A stretch of DNA of 64,000 bases, from the NCBI GenBank assembly GCA_021234155.1, contig JAJEKV010000077.1:2609991-2673990 (forward strand), read 5' to 3'. The DNA comes from Isoetes taiwanensis (taxonomy: Eukaryota > Streptophyta > Lycopodiopsida > Isoetales > Isoetaceae). The position numbers and the translations under genes were made by a program. Positions within the stretch are counted from its first letter, which is position 1, and every line of letters starts with the position of its first letter. This document shows, in pieces, positions 36,191 through 46,972 of this stretch. The notes beneath the pieces were generated by a model, which was given only the letters and a program-made list of their open reading frames with translations, was not told where the DNA came from and made no database searches.

Positions 36191-36399
36191 AGAGGCTTCC
36201 CACGTTGTTGGAATAGTGGAAAGAGCAATTGTGTAAAGGGTACTGTATCAGTTTTATGAATATAAAGAAGTTTCTATATTTTGCATTCTCATTTTTGATG
36301 CTTCAGTTACAGAATTTTGTACTCGAGTGTTGAATGAATTCCAAATTTCAATCAATTTCAATTGTTGGTGTTTCATAGTATTTTAAATTGCTGGTATAC

Positions 36400-36960
36400 A
36401 GAAGAAAACTGAGGCCAATTTACAAGGTAAAACATCTAAGTACAAGGTATAACAAAACCAATTTACAAGGTAAAACATGTAAGTACAACAGAATTAGAAA
36501 AAGACACAAGGCACAAATTTACACAAGGCACAAGGTATAACAAAACCACAAATTTACAGAAAGGCACAAGGCCATCATCCACATTAAAGAAGGCACTAAA
36601 GCCTGGATTACAGAAGGCACAAGGCCTGGATTACAGTCGGCACAAGGCCATTACAATTAAAGGCACTAAGGCCTGGATTAAACAAAAGGCACAAGGCCTG
36701 GATTAAACTGAAGGCACAAGGTACAATAAAAAGGTATTACAAAAGGTATAACAAAACCAATTGATTAAAACATAAAACAAAACCAGAAATTTACAGAAAG
36801 ACACAAGGCCATCATCTATTAAAGTAGGCACTAAGGCCTGTATTACAGAAGGGTCGGCACAACCATTACAATCAAAGGCATTAAGGCCTGTTTCACAGAA
36901 GGGTCGGCACAAGGCCATTACAATGAAAAGCACTAAGGCCTATAGCATCTGTTTCTCAAA
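36400..36960. repeat. Short tandem repeats, ~22-25 bp (GGCACAAGGCCTGGATTA)
   Basis: Many variants of AAGGCACAAGGCCTGGATTA and of ACAAGGTATAACAAAACCA, lying between the convergent ends of the transposase gene and the acidic gene. Many units contain the palindrome AGGCCT. It could act in 3' end formation or be simple slippage expansion. Confidence 0.8.
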
Positions 36961-37152
36961 AATTTACAAAGGCACAAAAGGCCTATTTCAGAAGAACTTG
37001 ATCAAAAGATAAAAAAAAAAAAGCAAAGCCTGTCTTCAGGAGCTGCAGGGTCTTCAGGCCTCATCTGTAAGAAAAATTCAGAAAGTTAGAAAGCTCTAAT
37101 ATGTGAAAGAAAGCAAAAAATGAAAAGCATGCGACTTACTCTCCAGCCAATT

Positions 37153-37626
37153 CTAAAATTCAAAAAAATCTTCTTCTTCTTCTGGGTCTGGGTCTTCTTC
37201 TTCGTTGATTCCCGAAGATTCGCTCCAGACCTCATCTTCTGAATCAAAATGCTGCATCTCGGAAGAATCCACCTCGGAAGAATCCACTTCTGAAGAATCC
37301 ACCTCAGAAGAAAGCTCAGAAAGAGTGTAATCATTGTTGCGGGAATCATAGAAACTGTCTTCAGAAGGCTCAGGGCTTTCTACAAAATTGGACCCGGAAA
37401 AATCTTGAAGGTCTTCTTTAGGATCTTCAACGGGAATTAGCCAAGAACCTATACCATAACTCGCGAAGAGCTCTGCAAAGGTAGGGAAATCAATTCCCGG
37501 CGTTTGGAAGGGCCAGGGGCAGGGGAAGCAGGGCGGGAGCGGCAGCGCTTCGGCATTCTGTTTTGGAGAATTGGACGATGCTTCTCCCTCATGACCATAT
37601 AAAGGCTGACGTGAAATAAATTTCAT
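37153..37626 (-). CDS. Acidic, Glu/Ser-rich protein of the 9.7 kb transposon
   Basis: Uninterrupted 157-codon frame starting MKFISRQPLYGHEGEASSNS. Residues ~30-60 are Pro/Phe-rich (LPPCFPCPWPFQTPG), followed by FAELFASYGIGSWLIPVEDP. Residues ~95-157 are strongly acidic with three perfect EVDSS repeats and a tail ending DPDPEEEEDFFEF. There is no known domain. An acidic C-terminus next to aromatic residues is typical of transcription-activating or chaperone-like tails, but that is inference. It may be an accessory protein of the element. The start is the first ATG after upstream stops; the W-box-like repeat block lies directly 5' of it. Confidence 0.5.
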   Translation of the reverse strand: MKFISRQPLYGHEGEASSNSPKQNAEALPLPPCFPCPWPFQTPGIDFPTFAELFASYGIGSWLIPVEDPKEDLQDFSGSNFVESPEPSEDSFYDSRNNDYTLSELSSEVDSSEVDSSEVDSSEMQHFDSEDEVWSESSGINEEEDPDPEEEEDFFEF

Positions 37627-37769
37627 AGGCTACGATTTTAGGATTTTCGTACCATTAGTATCTTAATCGTAATGATTTAGTAGGATACGAAGTGAAATGT
37701 AATTACCTTGAAATGACACCAATCATCTTATGTTGGCTTGGCACTTGTTTAGTAATTGTAATTGTAATT

Positions 37770-38500
37770 AGTTAGTGTAAATTGCTTGTTGACTTCAAAA
37801 TTGTTGACTTATGCTTCACCAAACATGTTGGTCAATGAAAGTCAAACATGTAACAAAGGGGGTGATTCACACTTGGTGACTTGAAAATTGTTGTCTTATA
37901 CAATATGCCTTAACATAATGCATAGAATAGCATAGGTCAAAATTGTTGACTTACGCTTTACCAAATGCTTGGGGGTGATTCACACTTGTTGACTTGAAAA
38001 TTGTTGACTCACACTTTACCAAACATGTTGGTCAATGAAAGTCAAACTTTAGCTTAGGGGTGATTCATACTTGTTGACTTGAAAATTGTTGACTTACGCT
38101 TTACCAAAGATGTTGGTCAATAAAAGTCAAACATTTGTTTGAGGGTGATTCACACTTCTTGACTTGAAAATCATTGACTTACACAATATGCCTTAACATA
38201 ATGAATAGAATAGCATAGGTCAAAATTGTTGACTTACGCTTTACCAAATGCTTGGGGGTGATTCACACTTGTTGACTTGAAAATTGTTGACTCACGCTTT
38301 ACCAAACATGTTGGTCAATGAAAGTCAAACTTTAGCTTAGGTCAAAGTTGTTGATTTACGCTTTACCAAATGCTTAGGTCAAACTTTTGCTTAGGGGTGA
38401 TTCACACTTGTTGACTTGAAAATTATTGACTCACGCTTCACCAAACATTTTGTACACAATATGCCTTAACATAATCCATTCATTTGGCATTTGTTGATTT
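37770..38500. repeat. Higher-order repeat dense in W-box cores (TTGAC)
   Basis: Six to seven units of 84-140 bp, each opening GGTGATTCACACTTGTTGAC, then TTGAAAATTGTTGACT, CACGCTTTACCAAACATGTT, GGTCAATGAAAGTCAAAC. By my count there are 14 TTGAC and 12 GTCAA in this block and its immediate left neighbour. Nearly all are TTGACT or TTGACC, the WRKY W-box core. The block lies 5' of the acidic gene and 3' of the RING/FCP1-like gene within the transposon. Confidence 0.85.
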
Positions 38501-38954
38501 GGCAATTGTTGATTTGGTAACATATGGAACATTGAATGCATGTGGGATATTTGAGCCCATTACTAAAAAGAAGGGTGGACGAGGATTACATTTTGAAAGG
38601 TCATGACACTCTGGCCTGTAACTGAAGATTACAAGCCAGAGAGCCATAGCCTTTCATCATCTAATCTCTATCCACACTCTTCAATGAAGCAGCAAAAAGC
38701 TATCTATATATGCGCACGAATTTTGTAATATATACATGTGGGATATTGCTAACTTTGTGTTAGGTTTGTGCTAATTTTGGGGTTGCTTTTTTAATCATAT
38801 GCGATATTTTGTGGCCAAAGCATGCGAGATATTTGAGCCCATTATAACGGGAACTGCATACCAGAGAATTATAAAGTTCTTTAAATGTTTGTGGTGTTGA
38901 TAAATACCAAATTACAATAAAAAGGGATCTAATATTAAAAAAACATACAACAGT

Positions 38955-41324
38955 TTAGGACAAGTCCATGGTCTTTAGTACCTCCAACACTTTTGTGCTT
39001 TTTTCATCATACTGATTTCGAAAATGCACAGACCTCTGTACATAAGCAATTACGTTCACTTCTGTTATTAGCTTCTCCAAGTAAGGTACCATAGTCTTCA
39101 ATAGGTAATCACCGTCATTTATGTCAGGCGTGGACCTTGGTGTGATGCAGGAATCTGCATTATTCTTAAAATTCACGTAGCTGTAAGGATCAATCAACTA
39201 AGTTGTCCTCATGCTAAATTATGGACATTCCTCATAAACTTTTGTGAGTTTTTTGATGTAGCAAGAAGTTCCTCCATTCATTTTCAAAGGATGCACCATC
39301 CATTTGAAAAGAAACTTATCCACTAAGGACTGAGGAATGAAAGACATCAGGCAACTAATCACTGAGTGATTGGAAGACCATATACTAACAGCAAAATGTT
39401 CGGTGACGAAATGCATGAACTGCACTGCCCCTGGCCTGACAGCAAGAACCTCTTTTCTTGATGGAAGAAGTTGGACACCTTCCACCACATCAGGTACTGC
39501 TTTAGCCTTTTTAAAAACCTTGTACAGGAAATCCTCTGGCTCAATAACCAAAAGCTTCTTGCCAACAACACTAGCACTGTGCAATGACAACTATTAGAGA
39601 AATTATATCAGTACAACAGGCAGAAAGAAAAACACTAGAATCACCTTAGTTTCTTAGTTATTAATTTGGATGGAGCTCGTTTGCTGGAGGAAACCTGCTT
39701 GAAATTATTCTTAGAAGGAGATTCTCCAACTGATGACAAATCAGTTTCTTCCTCTATGATTGTCTTCTCCACAATATCAGCACGTTTGTCCAAAATGAAA
39801 ACGTAATCATCTATATTCTTCAACACTGCTTCACATTCTTCATCTATTACTTGCATAGCATTGTCTTCAATTCTGTTAGAAATGTCAACTATAGATTTAA
39901 AATATCCAAACTTGAGCCTGCATCATTCAAATTATCAAACTAAATAAGTACTTATAGAAGAAAAATCCAAAGTAGTTATACTTCACAAGAATAACTTACT
40001 TTTCCGACTTTTACAACTATTACTTTGTTCAGCATTGTCTCTCTTCAAGTTTGGGCTTGTGGAAGATAATAAAGTGCAATCTTCAATGGATTGCATAATT
40101 ATATCAGGCTCCTCCAAGTCAGCAGGTGTGCTTAATGATGGATCTTGACTCTTTTCAATGGACTGCACTGCACTATAATTGGGAGCAGATTCCATTGTAG
40201 ATCTACATGGAAATCCAATGGACCTGAACCAATTATGAGGCATCTGGCTCTCACAGGAGGGGCAAGTTGATCTCTTTGAGAAACATATGTAAGCGCAAAT
40301 TGGATGAAAACTGTGCATGCAATGTGCAACAATGGCTGAGACACAAAGTGGGTCATAGGCATATGTACAGAAAGAACAACTTTGTAATCTTGCAAGTGCT
40401 ACGGTAGAGCATTTTGGATGTTCCAAAAATGGAAGGTTGAGTTGCAGTTCGGACATCTTATTTAGAGATGAAGCTATTTCTTTCAACTTCTCGAGCCTTG
40501 GTTGGAGTCTATGTTCTTCGTCTTCTGCCTGTTTAAAAATGAAAAGAATGATGAAGCAGAAAGAAAAAGTATTGAGCACTATGTAATTGCAAAGGTCATT
40601 AGCAATTACCCCTTTGTGAATTTCCTCCATACTCTTGTATGCTGTTGTCGCCTCCAAAAGTTTCTTTTCCTTGGAAACCAACATTGACGACAAGAATGTA
40701 ATGACACTGGAGTGCTCACATCTGGCCTTTGCTGCTTCAATTTTCCATTTTGCAGCATCCACCTCGTAACTGCACTTCTTCCACAACTTCTTCTTTTCCT
40801 TCATTTCACTGGCTGCACTTTTAACTCTAACATTCAAGTCATCCTTCTGCTTATCTAACTCAGCAATCAAGGGTTGATGACAGAATAGTCCACTACACAA
40901 CCAACAACGTTTGTATGAGGAAATAAGGACTCATACTCATCTTCTTTCTCAACCTTAGCTGTAACACTTTTCTTCGTTTTAACCACAAATGACTGCCAGT
41001 TAATCTTTTGTCCTCCCACATGCAAAGTGAATGCCCGTGCAAAAAACTTTCCAATCTCTCCAACACAAAGATCAGTTCTTTGGTAACATGTAGATGTTCA
41101 TAAACTGATCCACAAATAGTGGATTCATTCGACTACACTTATAAATTTGCTTGGTACCCACCAGTTTTACACAGCCAAATATTTTGCTTCTCATCTTCAG
41201 TCACATCTGCCTTTCTTACATCTGAAGAGGTCATGCCCTCAGAAGGCAACACAGATGTGTCAAACATCCTCCTTGCTTCCTCTTCGTCTATGGTCACTTT
41301 AGGTTGAGTTTTCTTTGTTGTCAT
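38955..41324 (-). CDS. Coiled-coil/RING/FCP1-like fusion protein of the 9.7 kb transposon (some exons uncertain)
   Basis: Order on the minus strand: MTTKKTQPKVTIDEEEARRM (41,324); GEIGKFFARAFTLHVGGQKI (~41,070-40,900); a Lys/Glu coiled coil KQKDDLNVRVKSAASEMKEK to MEEIHKG (exon end 40,609); exon 40,528-40,000 with AEDEEHRLQPRLEKLKEIAS and a RING-type zinc site CSFC..HCMHSFHPIC..CPSC followed by NWFRSIGF; FGYFKSIVDISNRIEDNAMQ to KLITKKLR (39,930-39,650); then an NLI/FCP1-like HAD region, KKLLVIEPEDFLYKV, AVRPGAVQFMHFVTEHF, AVSIWSSN, FLFKWM (39,590-39,219) and DPYSYVNFKNNADS..YLLKTMVPYLEKL (39,197-38,955). The catalytic DxDx(T/V) is replaced by EPEDF and the later DDSP-type motif is missing, so phosphatase activity is unlikely. 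Some exon joins do not keep frame, so damage or unmodelled introns remain. Confidence 0.6.
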
Positions 41325-42134
41325 TCTATCCCTGCACCAGCTTTGAAATTATATATCAGTGGAAGTTCTTCATTGTGTCTGCAAAAAACTAAACCAATCC
41401 AAATCATAGCACTAAGTATCCTGAATAGTACTAACTTTAAGAGCTTAGCAATGAACTGCCACTTTTTCCAAATAATTACTAATTGTCATCAACACCAATT
41501 ACCTTGAGCCTATTGTCTGCAAAATAGCAAATGCTTAGCATGTCATGCTAAATAGCGACTAACTCTTTCTAACTTATACTTGAACTTCATCTTCTTAGCA
41601 ACCGTAGCTAATAACAATTTGAGCACGCAAGTGTAGCACAAAATTTGCGTTGTTAATGTAACTGCTACTTAGCGGATGTTGCCTACAAATATAAAATGAA
41701 ATCACTAAAGTAACTTCATTACCACGGCACATACTAACTAGCAAGTCTTGCACTGCGAAACATAGTACCAATATAACTTTGTTAGCATAATTTTTCTAAT
41801 TGATTGTCTACGCAAACATAGTACCAAATGCTTAACTTCGTTAACATCAACTCTTGAACTTTGCACGACCAAACATTACTAGCGTTGTACTTTCGTGATG
41901 CCAAGCCCAAAAATTCTAGCTTGAAATATCACGCTAATAAAGAGATGAATCAAAGCAAGATGGAATGCAATCCTCCACACTGCTACATTAACTTTTTGTC
42001 TTCAATATAGAAGCATGAAATATAATAGAATGAAACCATTTCCACATTATTTACCATTCCCAAAGATTTGTCAACAAAGATTAGATGCTTACCACTAAAA
42101 CAACTTTTCTTGAGTAGAAATTGTTCGGGGATGA

Positions 42135-42460
42135 GCAATTTAATCCGATCTCTTTACCAAGCAAGGTAATGGAATCTCGATTGTGCGGCAATCGATTGTT
42201 TAGAATGGTACAAATAAGCGAATTCGATAATGCTTGCTTTGTAGAAGCGGACGATCCGACAATTTAATCCGGCGTTAACCAAAGGAAATGGGATCTCGAT
42301 TGGGGATTTGGTTGAATCTAATGGCCCGGCAATTGATGGTTTAGAATGGTACATATAATGGATTTAGATAATTGCTGGCGTAGAAGCGTCACGGTCCACA
42401 AACAATTTGATCCGGCCGGTTAACCAAAGCGGTGCGGGGGATCTCGATGGGGAGTAGCTA
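42135..42460. repeat. Subterminal tandem repeats (~130 bp x about 2.5) of the transposon
   Basis: Units share CAATTTAATCCG.., GTTAACCAAAG, GGGATCTCGATTG, CAATTGATGGTTTAGAATGG TACA and GCGTAGAAGCG-like segments. Repeats just inside one terminus are typical transposase-binding regions in large DNA transposons; that role is inference. No coding sequence was recognised between 41,325 and 42,650. Confidence 0.7.
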
Positions 42461-42650
42461 TGTTTCTGAATCCGATCCAAGAAACTCCAAGAAAGAAGGA
42501 AAGAAAAAAAGGTTCGACGGTTTAGGATCCCATGGGCGGGATTTAGTGCTAAAATAAAATTTAAAAATTCAGTTACACCCCGTTAATTAGCGCTATTATT
42601 TAGGGCTAAAAATGGCGTCGTCTATGCCACCCGTAAGCGTGCGAGGACCC

Positions 42651-42656
42651 TGCCCA
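42651..42656. repeat. Target-site duplication TGCCCA, right
   Basis: Directly follows the right transposon end GGACCC; matches 32,971-32,976. Confidence 0.85.
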
Positions 42657-42683
42657 CAACCATCTTCGTTGGTGTAGGTAGGG

Positions 42684-42703
42684 AGGATCGCCATGGCGAT
42701 CCT
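42684..42703. repeat. Perfect 20 bp palindrome AGGATCGCCATGGCGATCCT
   Basis: Self-complementary over 20 bases. Close variants of the word occur at 30,772-30,791 and in fragments at about 29,047, 29,113, 31,657, 32,238 and 42,810. All lie inside the ~18 kb insertion but outside the 9.7 kb transposon. Confidence 0.85.
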
Positions 42704-42864
42704 CAGGAGCAACGTGATTGTCACAGCCGTTTCACCAGGTTAGTTAAAGGGTCCGTCCATACAGTCCTTCTGAGGGTGAACTATGCTTAGTGACAATAAC
42801 ATTGCTCGGTAGGATCGCCAAGCCATAATGGCTATGGTAGCCAAGGCATCAAGATTAATAAACA

Positions 42865-43445
42865 GATGAAGCTGAAAGAAATGGTACTAGATGAAATAAC
42901 CTTTGTAACTGTGTTGTATGCTTGCAATCTGCTGGTCTAATTAATGAAGCATACCACTTTTTTGTTTCCATGGGTTACGATCACAACATTGGACCACCAT
43001 TGAAACATTGTAATTGCGCAAGTGACCTTCTTGAGCATGTTGGATGGCTGGATGAAGATGAGGCATAAATTTATAGTATGGCTCATTATTTTTATGCGAC
43101 ATGTTGGAGGGCATTAGTTGGTTCCTGCAGAGTTTTCAATGATATGGAACGAGGAAAGTGGGCTGCAAAATTTGTCTTCGAATTGGATCCTGAAGATGCA
43201 TCTGCATATATCATGCTTGCCAGCATGTATACCATGGTTGGGAAAGCGTCAAACTTGTGCAAATATTGTACATTTGTACATTTTATGTAGTTCACAATTG
43301 TTGTGATCACATAATAATTGCGTAAGGAGGTATGTTGTTAAGGGGTTGAACTATATACTTTTGTTTGCACACGTACTAGCTCTTCCAAATCTGGTAGGAA
43401 AATGATTGCAGATGAGAGGAGAAAAGATCTTCATCACACAATTTA
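42865..43445 (+). pseudogene. PPR gene, 3' portion (broken)
   Basis: Continues the PPR gene cut at 24,708: MKLKEMVLDEITFVTVLYAC, then GLINEAYHFFVSMGYDHN.., GWLDEDEA, YFYATCWRALVGSCRVFNDM, WAAKFVFELDPEDASAYIML and ASMYTMVGK (43,240), then after a gap RKMIADERRKDLHHTI and a stop at 43,445. This is the last PLS repeat plus E-type motifs, which end a PPR protein of the E class; no DYW domain follows. Several stops and shifts. The left fragment ends at LFEKM-like sequence and this one begins with the next residues of the same repeat, so the two once joined. Confidence 0.8.
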
Positions 43446-43537
43446 ATGAGCTTACCCCATCACATTAGCATTATCAATCTGTTGTACTTGTCTAGGGGTT
43501 TCAGGTCTTTAAAGCATGCTTGATTTGATACATGTAA

Positions 43538-43763
43538 GATAGATAGATAGATAGATAGTATTTTAACGTCACGCCACTAGGCAGCATCCAACTGGACATG
43601 TGACCACACACCACACTACATTGCTTGGTTGGGCCCTGCCCCCAACCACTTTACATTGCGTCTGTGGGTTTTACCCAACAGTTCAGAGTGCGATTCTGGG
43701 CGGTCTCGAACTCGAGACCTATAGTTGCTAGACCTAGTGTGTTACCACTAGACTAAACGCCCA
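43538..43763 (-). mobile_element. tRNA-derived SINE with (GATA)n tail
   Basis: Read on the minus strand it begins GGGCGTTTAGTCTAGTGGTA (tRNA-like 5' end with A box), then CACACTAGGTCTAGC, and GGTCTCGAGTTCGAGACC, which holds the B box GTTCGAGACC. The body then runs through a Pro/Gly-type GC-rich segment to a (CTAT)n tail at plus 43,538-43,558. Head, body and simple-repeat tail make it a SINE. A target duplication was not found. Confidence 0.8.
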
Positions 43764-44656
43764 GATGCAAAAGGCTAGAAGAGGAAACACATCTGCAATA
43801 TATGTTGATAAAGCCTTCTACCATGAACAATGAGATATCTAGTTGTAGAATTGCAAAATCTATGTATTTGTAGATAAATAATAAATGATTGATGTTGATT
43901 ATTTCTAGTTTGTATAAGAGAATCTATATTTCCTAGGTCCCTATTTTGGTAGGATTCGTGAAGAATGTGACTGTGATCGGTACCATAAGATTCAACATAG
44001 CAGTAGCATTCTTCATCAGCTTGCCATCTCCAATTTACTGCGAGTACAGATTTTTTTTCTTAAATCCAATGCTTAACTTGTGCAATGAACATGCTCTTTC
44101 ACGTTATTCTGCAGGTTTTTGTCCTTAACTTAAATGTCAGATGTTGGAATATTGAGAGCCCATCAAAGGATAAAGGGATCTTGTAAGTAAAAATCTCAGG
44201 ACATCAGGTATTATATATATCTGGTCGTGAAGTATGGATCATGTTTTCTTGTCTCCGATGATGTAGTTGTAACATTAAAATAACAAAACAAGCTGAAGAT
44301 TTCGGAAGAATGAGTGGAAGGACTAAAATTTGTTGTCCACTATTATTTATATTCTTGACATGATCATGCTTATCATTTAGTAAAATAAAATGGTTCCAAT
44401 GATGTCATTTGAAAAATCCACATGTGTATTGAGCGATTGTCTCTAATCTGGAGCAATAACTAAAATAAACTTGTTTTTGTAAAATAGCTATTCGAAAGGT
44501 ATTTTGAGGCTTCCATAGATGATCTTTGAATGCCAGTGTTATAGCTGGGCAATAATCGTTCTCTCCTTTCTTGTACGTCGATATCAAATGCCTTAAACTT
44601 CGAATTGGAATGGCACCCTTGAAATCTGCATGCTCAAAGCTTCAAAAGGAATGGTC
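43764..44656. other. No gene recognised
   Basis: AT-rich sequence without a recognisable protein, RNA or transposon motif; a short minus frame at 44,405-44,587 is unremarkable. Confidence 0.5.
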
Positions 44657-44659
44657 TAA

Positions 44660-45131
44660 GGGTCTATTCGCACCCATGGTTAAGTTTAGTTAAGTTTTAA
44701 GTTAACATTAACCGGGTGATTGCCTTCACACCAAAGCTAGTTAAAAAATTTAGTTAGGCTAACTTAATGAAAAACCATTTTGCACTCGTTTAGTTAAAAA
44801 ATTTGGTAAAAAAATAACTTAACTAGCTAACTAAATGCTTTTGAACATGTCTAGTTAAGTTAGCCAAAGGCATAAAAAATTATAAGCACATTTCCTCTAT
44901 GAGGTCATTTAACTTTTAGTGCTAATTTTTTAATTTAGTTAACTTTTAGTTAATTTTGCTAACTTAACTGAACAAGGTGTGAAGACAAGTTTAAAGTGTT
45001 TTTGGTTAAAAAAGTTAACTAAATTCTTAACTATATTTCCTAACTATATGCTAACTTAACTAGTAGTGCGAATGTAAATTTAGTTAAAAACTATATTTTA
45101 ACTTAACTTAACCGCAAGTGTGAATGTACCC
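44660..45131. mobile_element. Tourist-like (PIF/Harbinger) MITE, 472 bp
   Basis: Left end GGGTCTATTCGCACCCATGG TTAAGTT and the complement of the right end GGGTACATTCACACTTGCGG TTAAGTT are inverted repeats with few mismatches. The flanks are TAA (44,657-44,659) and TAA (45,132-45,134), the 3 bp duplication of this superfamily. The interior is rich in TTAACTAA/TTAGTTAA words and has no ORF. Confidence 0.85.
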
Positions 45132-45134
45132 TAA

Positions 45135-46972
45135 GACATTTATAAATTATAAGAATCTTGGAGAATGTAAAGGGATGTTTAGAGAATTGTTTGGAATATT
45201 GTGGAATCCAAGGGAATAGTTGGACAGTTTCTAATTTTGGGTTATCTTAAGGGAATTCATAACATCTAAGGGAAATGCACTATAGGTCATGTTACGCCAT
45301 GTGGTCAAAAGTGAAAGAAGTTTCATTTAAAAATGCACCTTCCTTACACCTTCTCACCATATTTCAAGGGGCAAGACCACTCCTTCGTCTTCGATCCTTG
45401 TCCCTTATAAGGTGGAATAACATGGTCGTTGACCACACCATTTGATCAATCTAAATATGTTTGAACCCCCCATTGCCCACAAAAAGGAAAGAAAGAAAAA
45501 AACAAGGTGCTACCGATTTTCCCGGTGCTACATCTAATTGTTTTATGTGTTCGAGATTCTCTCTCTATTCTATTCTATTCTATTCTATAGTATTTCTGTT
45601 TTTTCTTCATTCTCTTCTCTCTGTGGTAAGACCCTAAATTGCCATGCCCAAGGTCATGGGTTCAACATCTCGTTGAACTCATGACTTTTGTGTATATGCA
45701 CATAGCAGAAGGCATAGAATGTATTGACGCAAAACATGTAATGATGATGCCTCTTGCTACAAGGTAAACGGGAAAAAGAATAATAAACATCTCTCAGGGA
45801 TTTCAAGTCATAAGCACCATGCTAGAAACAGGCTTGGTCCATGTACAATTTATTTGCGCAGATATCAATAGTGGCACCGCTTGTCAGTTTGTCGCTGGAA
45901 AGGAAAACCTATCTAGCCTGACGACTATCAGCCATAAACTTCCCCCCACGTGGACATTCCCATTCTTTTTCTCTCCATAGCAATGGTGGGTGTCATGTTT
46001 TGGTTTTAAGGTTAAGCTCGTGTTTCTATGGATTTTCTTTTCCTCTCATGTTCTAACATTTTTTGTCATGATTAGGTTTTCGTGGTGATTTCTTAAAGAA
46101 GTCGACAAGATGGATGCTTTTGCTTCTCGTGTTACTACGAAGAACCAAGTTTTTGTGCAAACCCTTACCCTGTCCACGTGCTCTTGGTTTGGTCTTGATT
46201 TGGGTATTTCAAGATCGTAAAAAAAAGCTCTTCTGATCTCGGTACTTATAGAGCTATTTAGAAGTATGCTCCTCATCGACTAATATTCCAGTAACATCAC
46301 TTATAGTTGCTTCACGAGTAACCAAAACTTGTGTCGTCAAAACTTGACCTAATAAAGAAGCAAATGATTCAGTAGTACCTAATTTTATATGAATAGGCTG
46401 AGCTTCTACATCGTCTATATTACGAGGAACAACCACCTCATTAGGGAAAAGAATATATTCAAATTCATCAAGTTTGGAAGAAGCTTTACCTCTCATTTTT
46501 ATAAATAAATTTATCTTCTTTTGCAAAGATTATTTTTAGAAGGCTTGAATCTTCATATAATATGGTGATGGCACTGCCGCTATTGCCAATGGGCCCATAG
46601 ACAAACACTTCTAAATGGTGTAGAGAAATGAAGAAGATGCAAGACAAAAACAATAGGTCCTTACATTGTTTAAACAACAAAATTTGAGATATGCTAGAAA
46701 GGCTGCAAGAAACGAGGTCTATTTAGAATACCGCACAAAAGCATCATATATTTAAAAATGTGAGACATTTCTGTTGTGGGGTGAGGTTCTATTATGCTTT
46801 AGATTGACCGAATACTAGTGTACAATAGGCATTGTGCTTTAGATTGATTGAATACTAGATGTACAATTAGACATTGTTGAGGATGCCATATGATATAATG
46901 TCTTCAATTTTGAACTCTAGGTTGCATAAGTCTCGATTGCAGAAGACATATCATATGGGCAGAAGACTCTAC
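45135..46972. other. Mostly anonymous sequence with a (TATTC)n tract
   Basis: A (CTATT)n tract lies at about 45,565-45,595. Just after it, 45,621-45,695 contains GGTCATGGGTTCAACATC, a weak B-box-like sequence that could be a SINE relic. Minus frames at 46,680-46,486, 46,526-46,254 and 46,276-46,046 run close together (FPNEVVVPRNIDDVEAQPIH, LGQVLTTQVLVTREATISDV), look protein-like and may be one decayed gene, but I do not recognise it. Confidence 0.4.

Larger units (their letters stand above)
32977..42650. mobile_element. Complete 9,674 bp DNA transposon with TIRs and 6 bp TSD
   Basis: The left end GGGTCCTCGCATGTTACGG and the complement of the right end GGGTCCTCGCACGCTTACGG match in the first 11 bases and again in TTACGG; similarity recurs further in (CATTTTTAG). 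The flanks are the perfect 6 bp direct repeat TGCCCA (32,971-32,976 and 42,651-42,656). Contents: transposase-like gene (+, 33,175-36,190), short GGCAC-type tandem repeats, acidic protein gene (-), W-box-rich repeats, RING/FCP1-like gene (-), and subterminal tandem repeats near the right end. The 6 bp duplication and the transposase motifs do not let me name the superfamily; Dada and IS3EU, which are known for 6-7 bp duplications, are candidates. Termini are well preserved while some coding frames carry shifts. Confidence 0.85.

Noticed and set aside
38955-39590. Active FCP1/NLI phosphatase
   Set aside because: The DxDx(T/V) nucleophile motif is replaced by EPEDF and the second acid motif is missing.
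24708-42865. LTR retrotransposon as cause of the PPR split
   Set aside because: No long terminal repeats, primer-binding site, integrase or protease motif was seen; the content is DNA-transposon-like.
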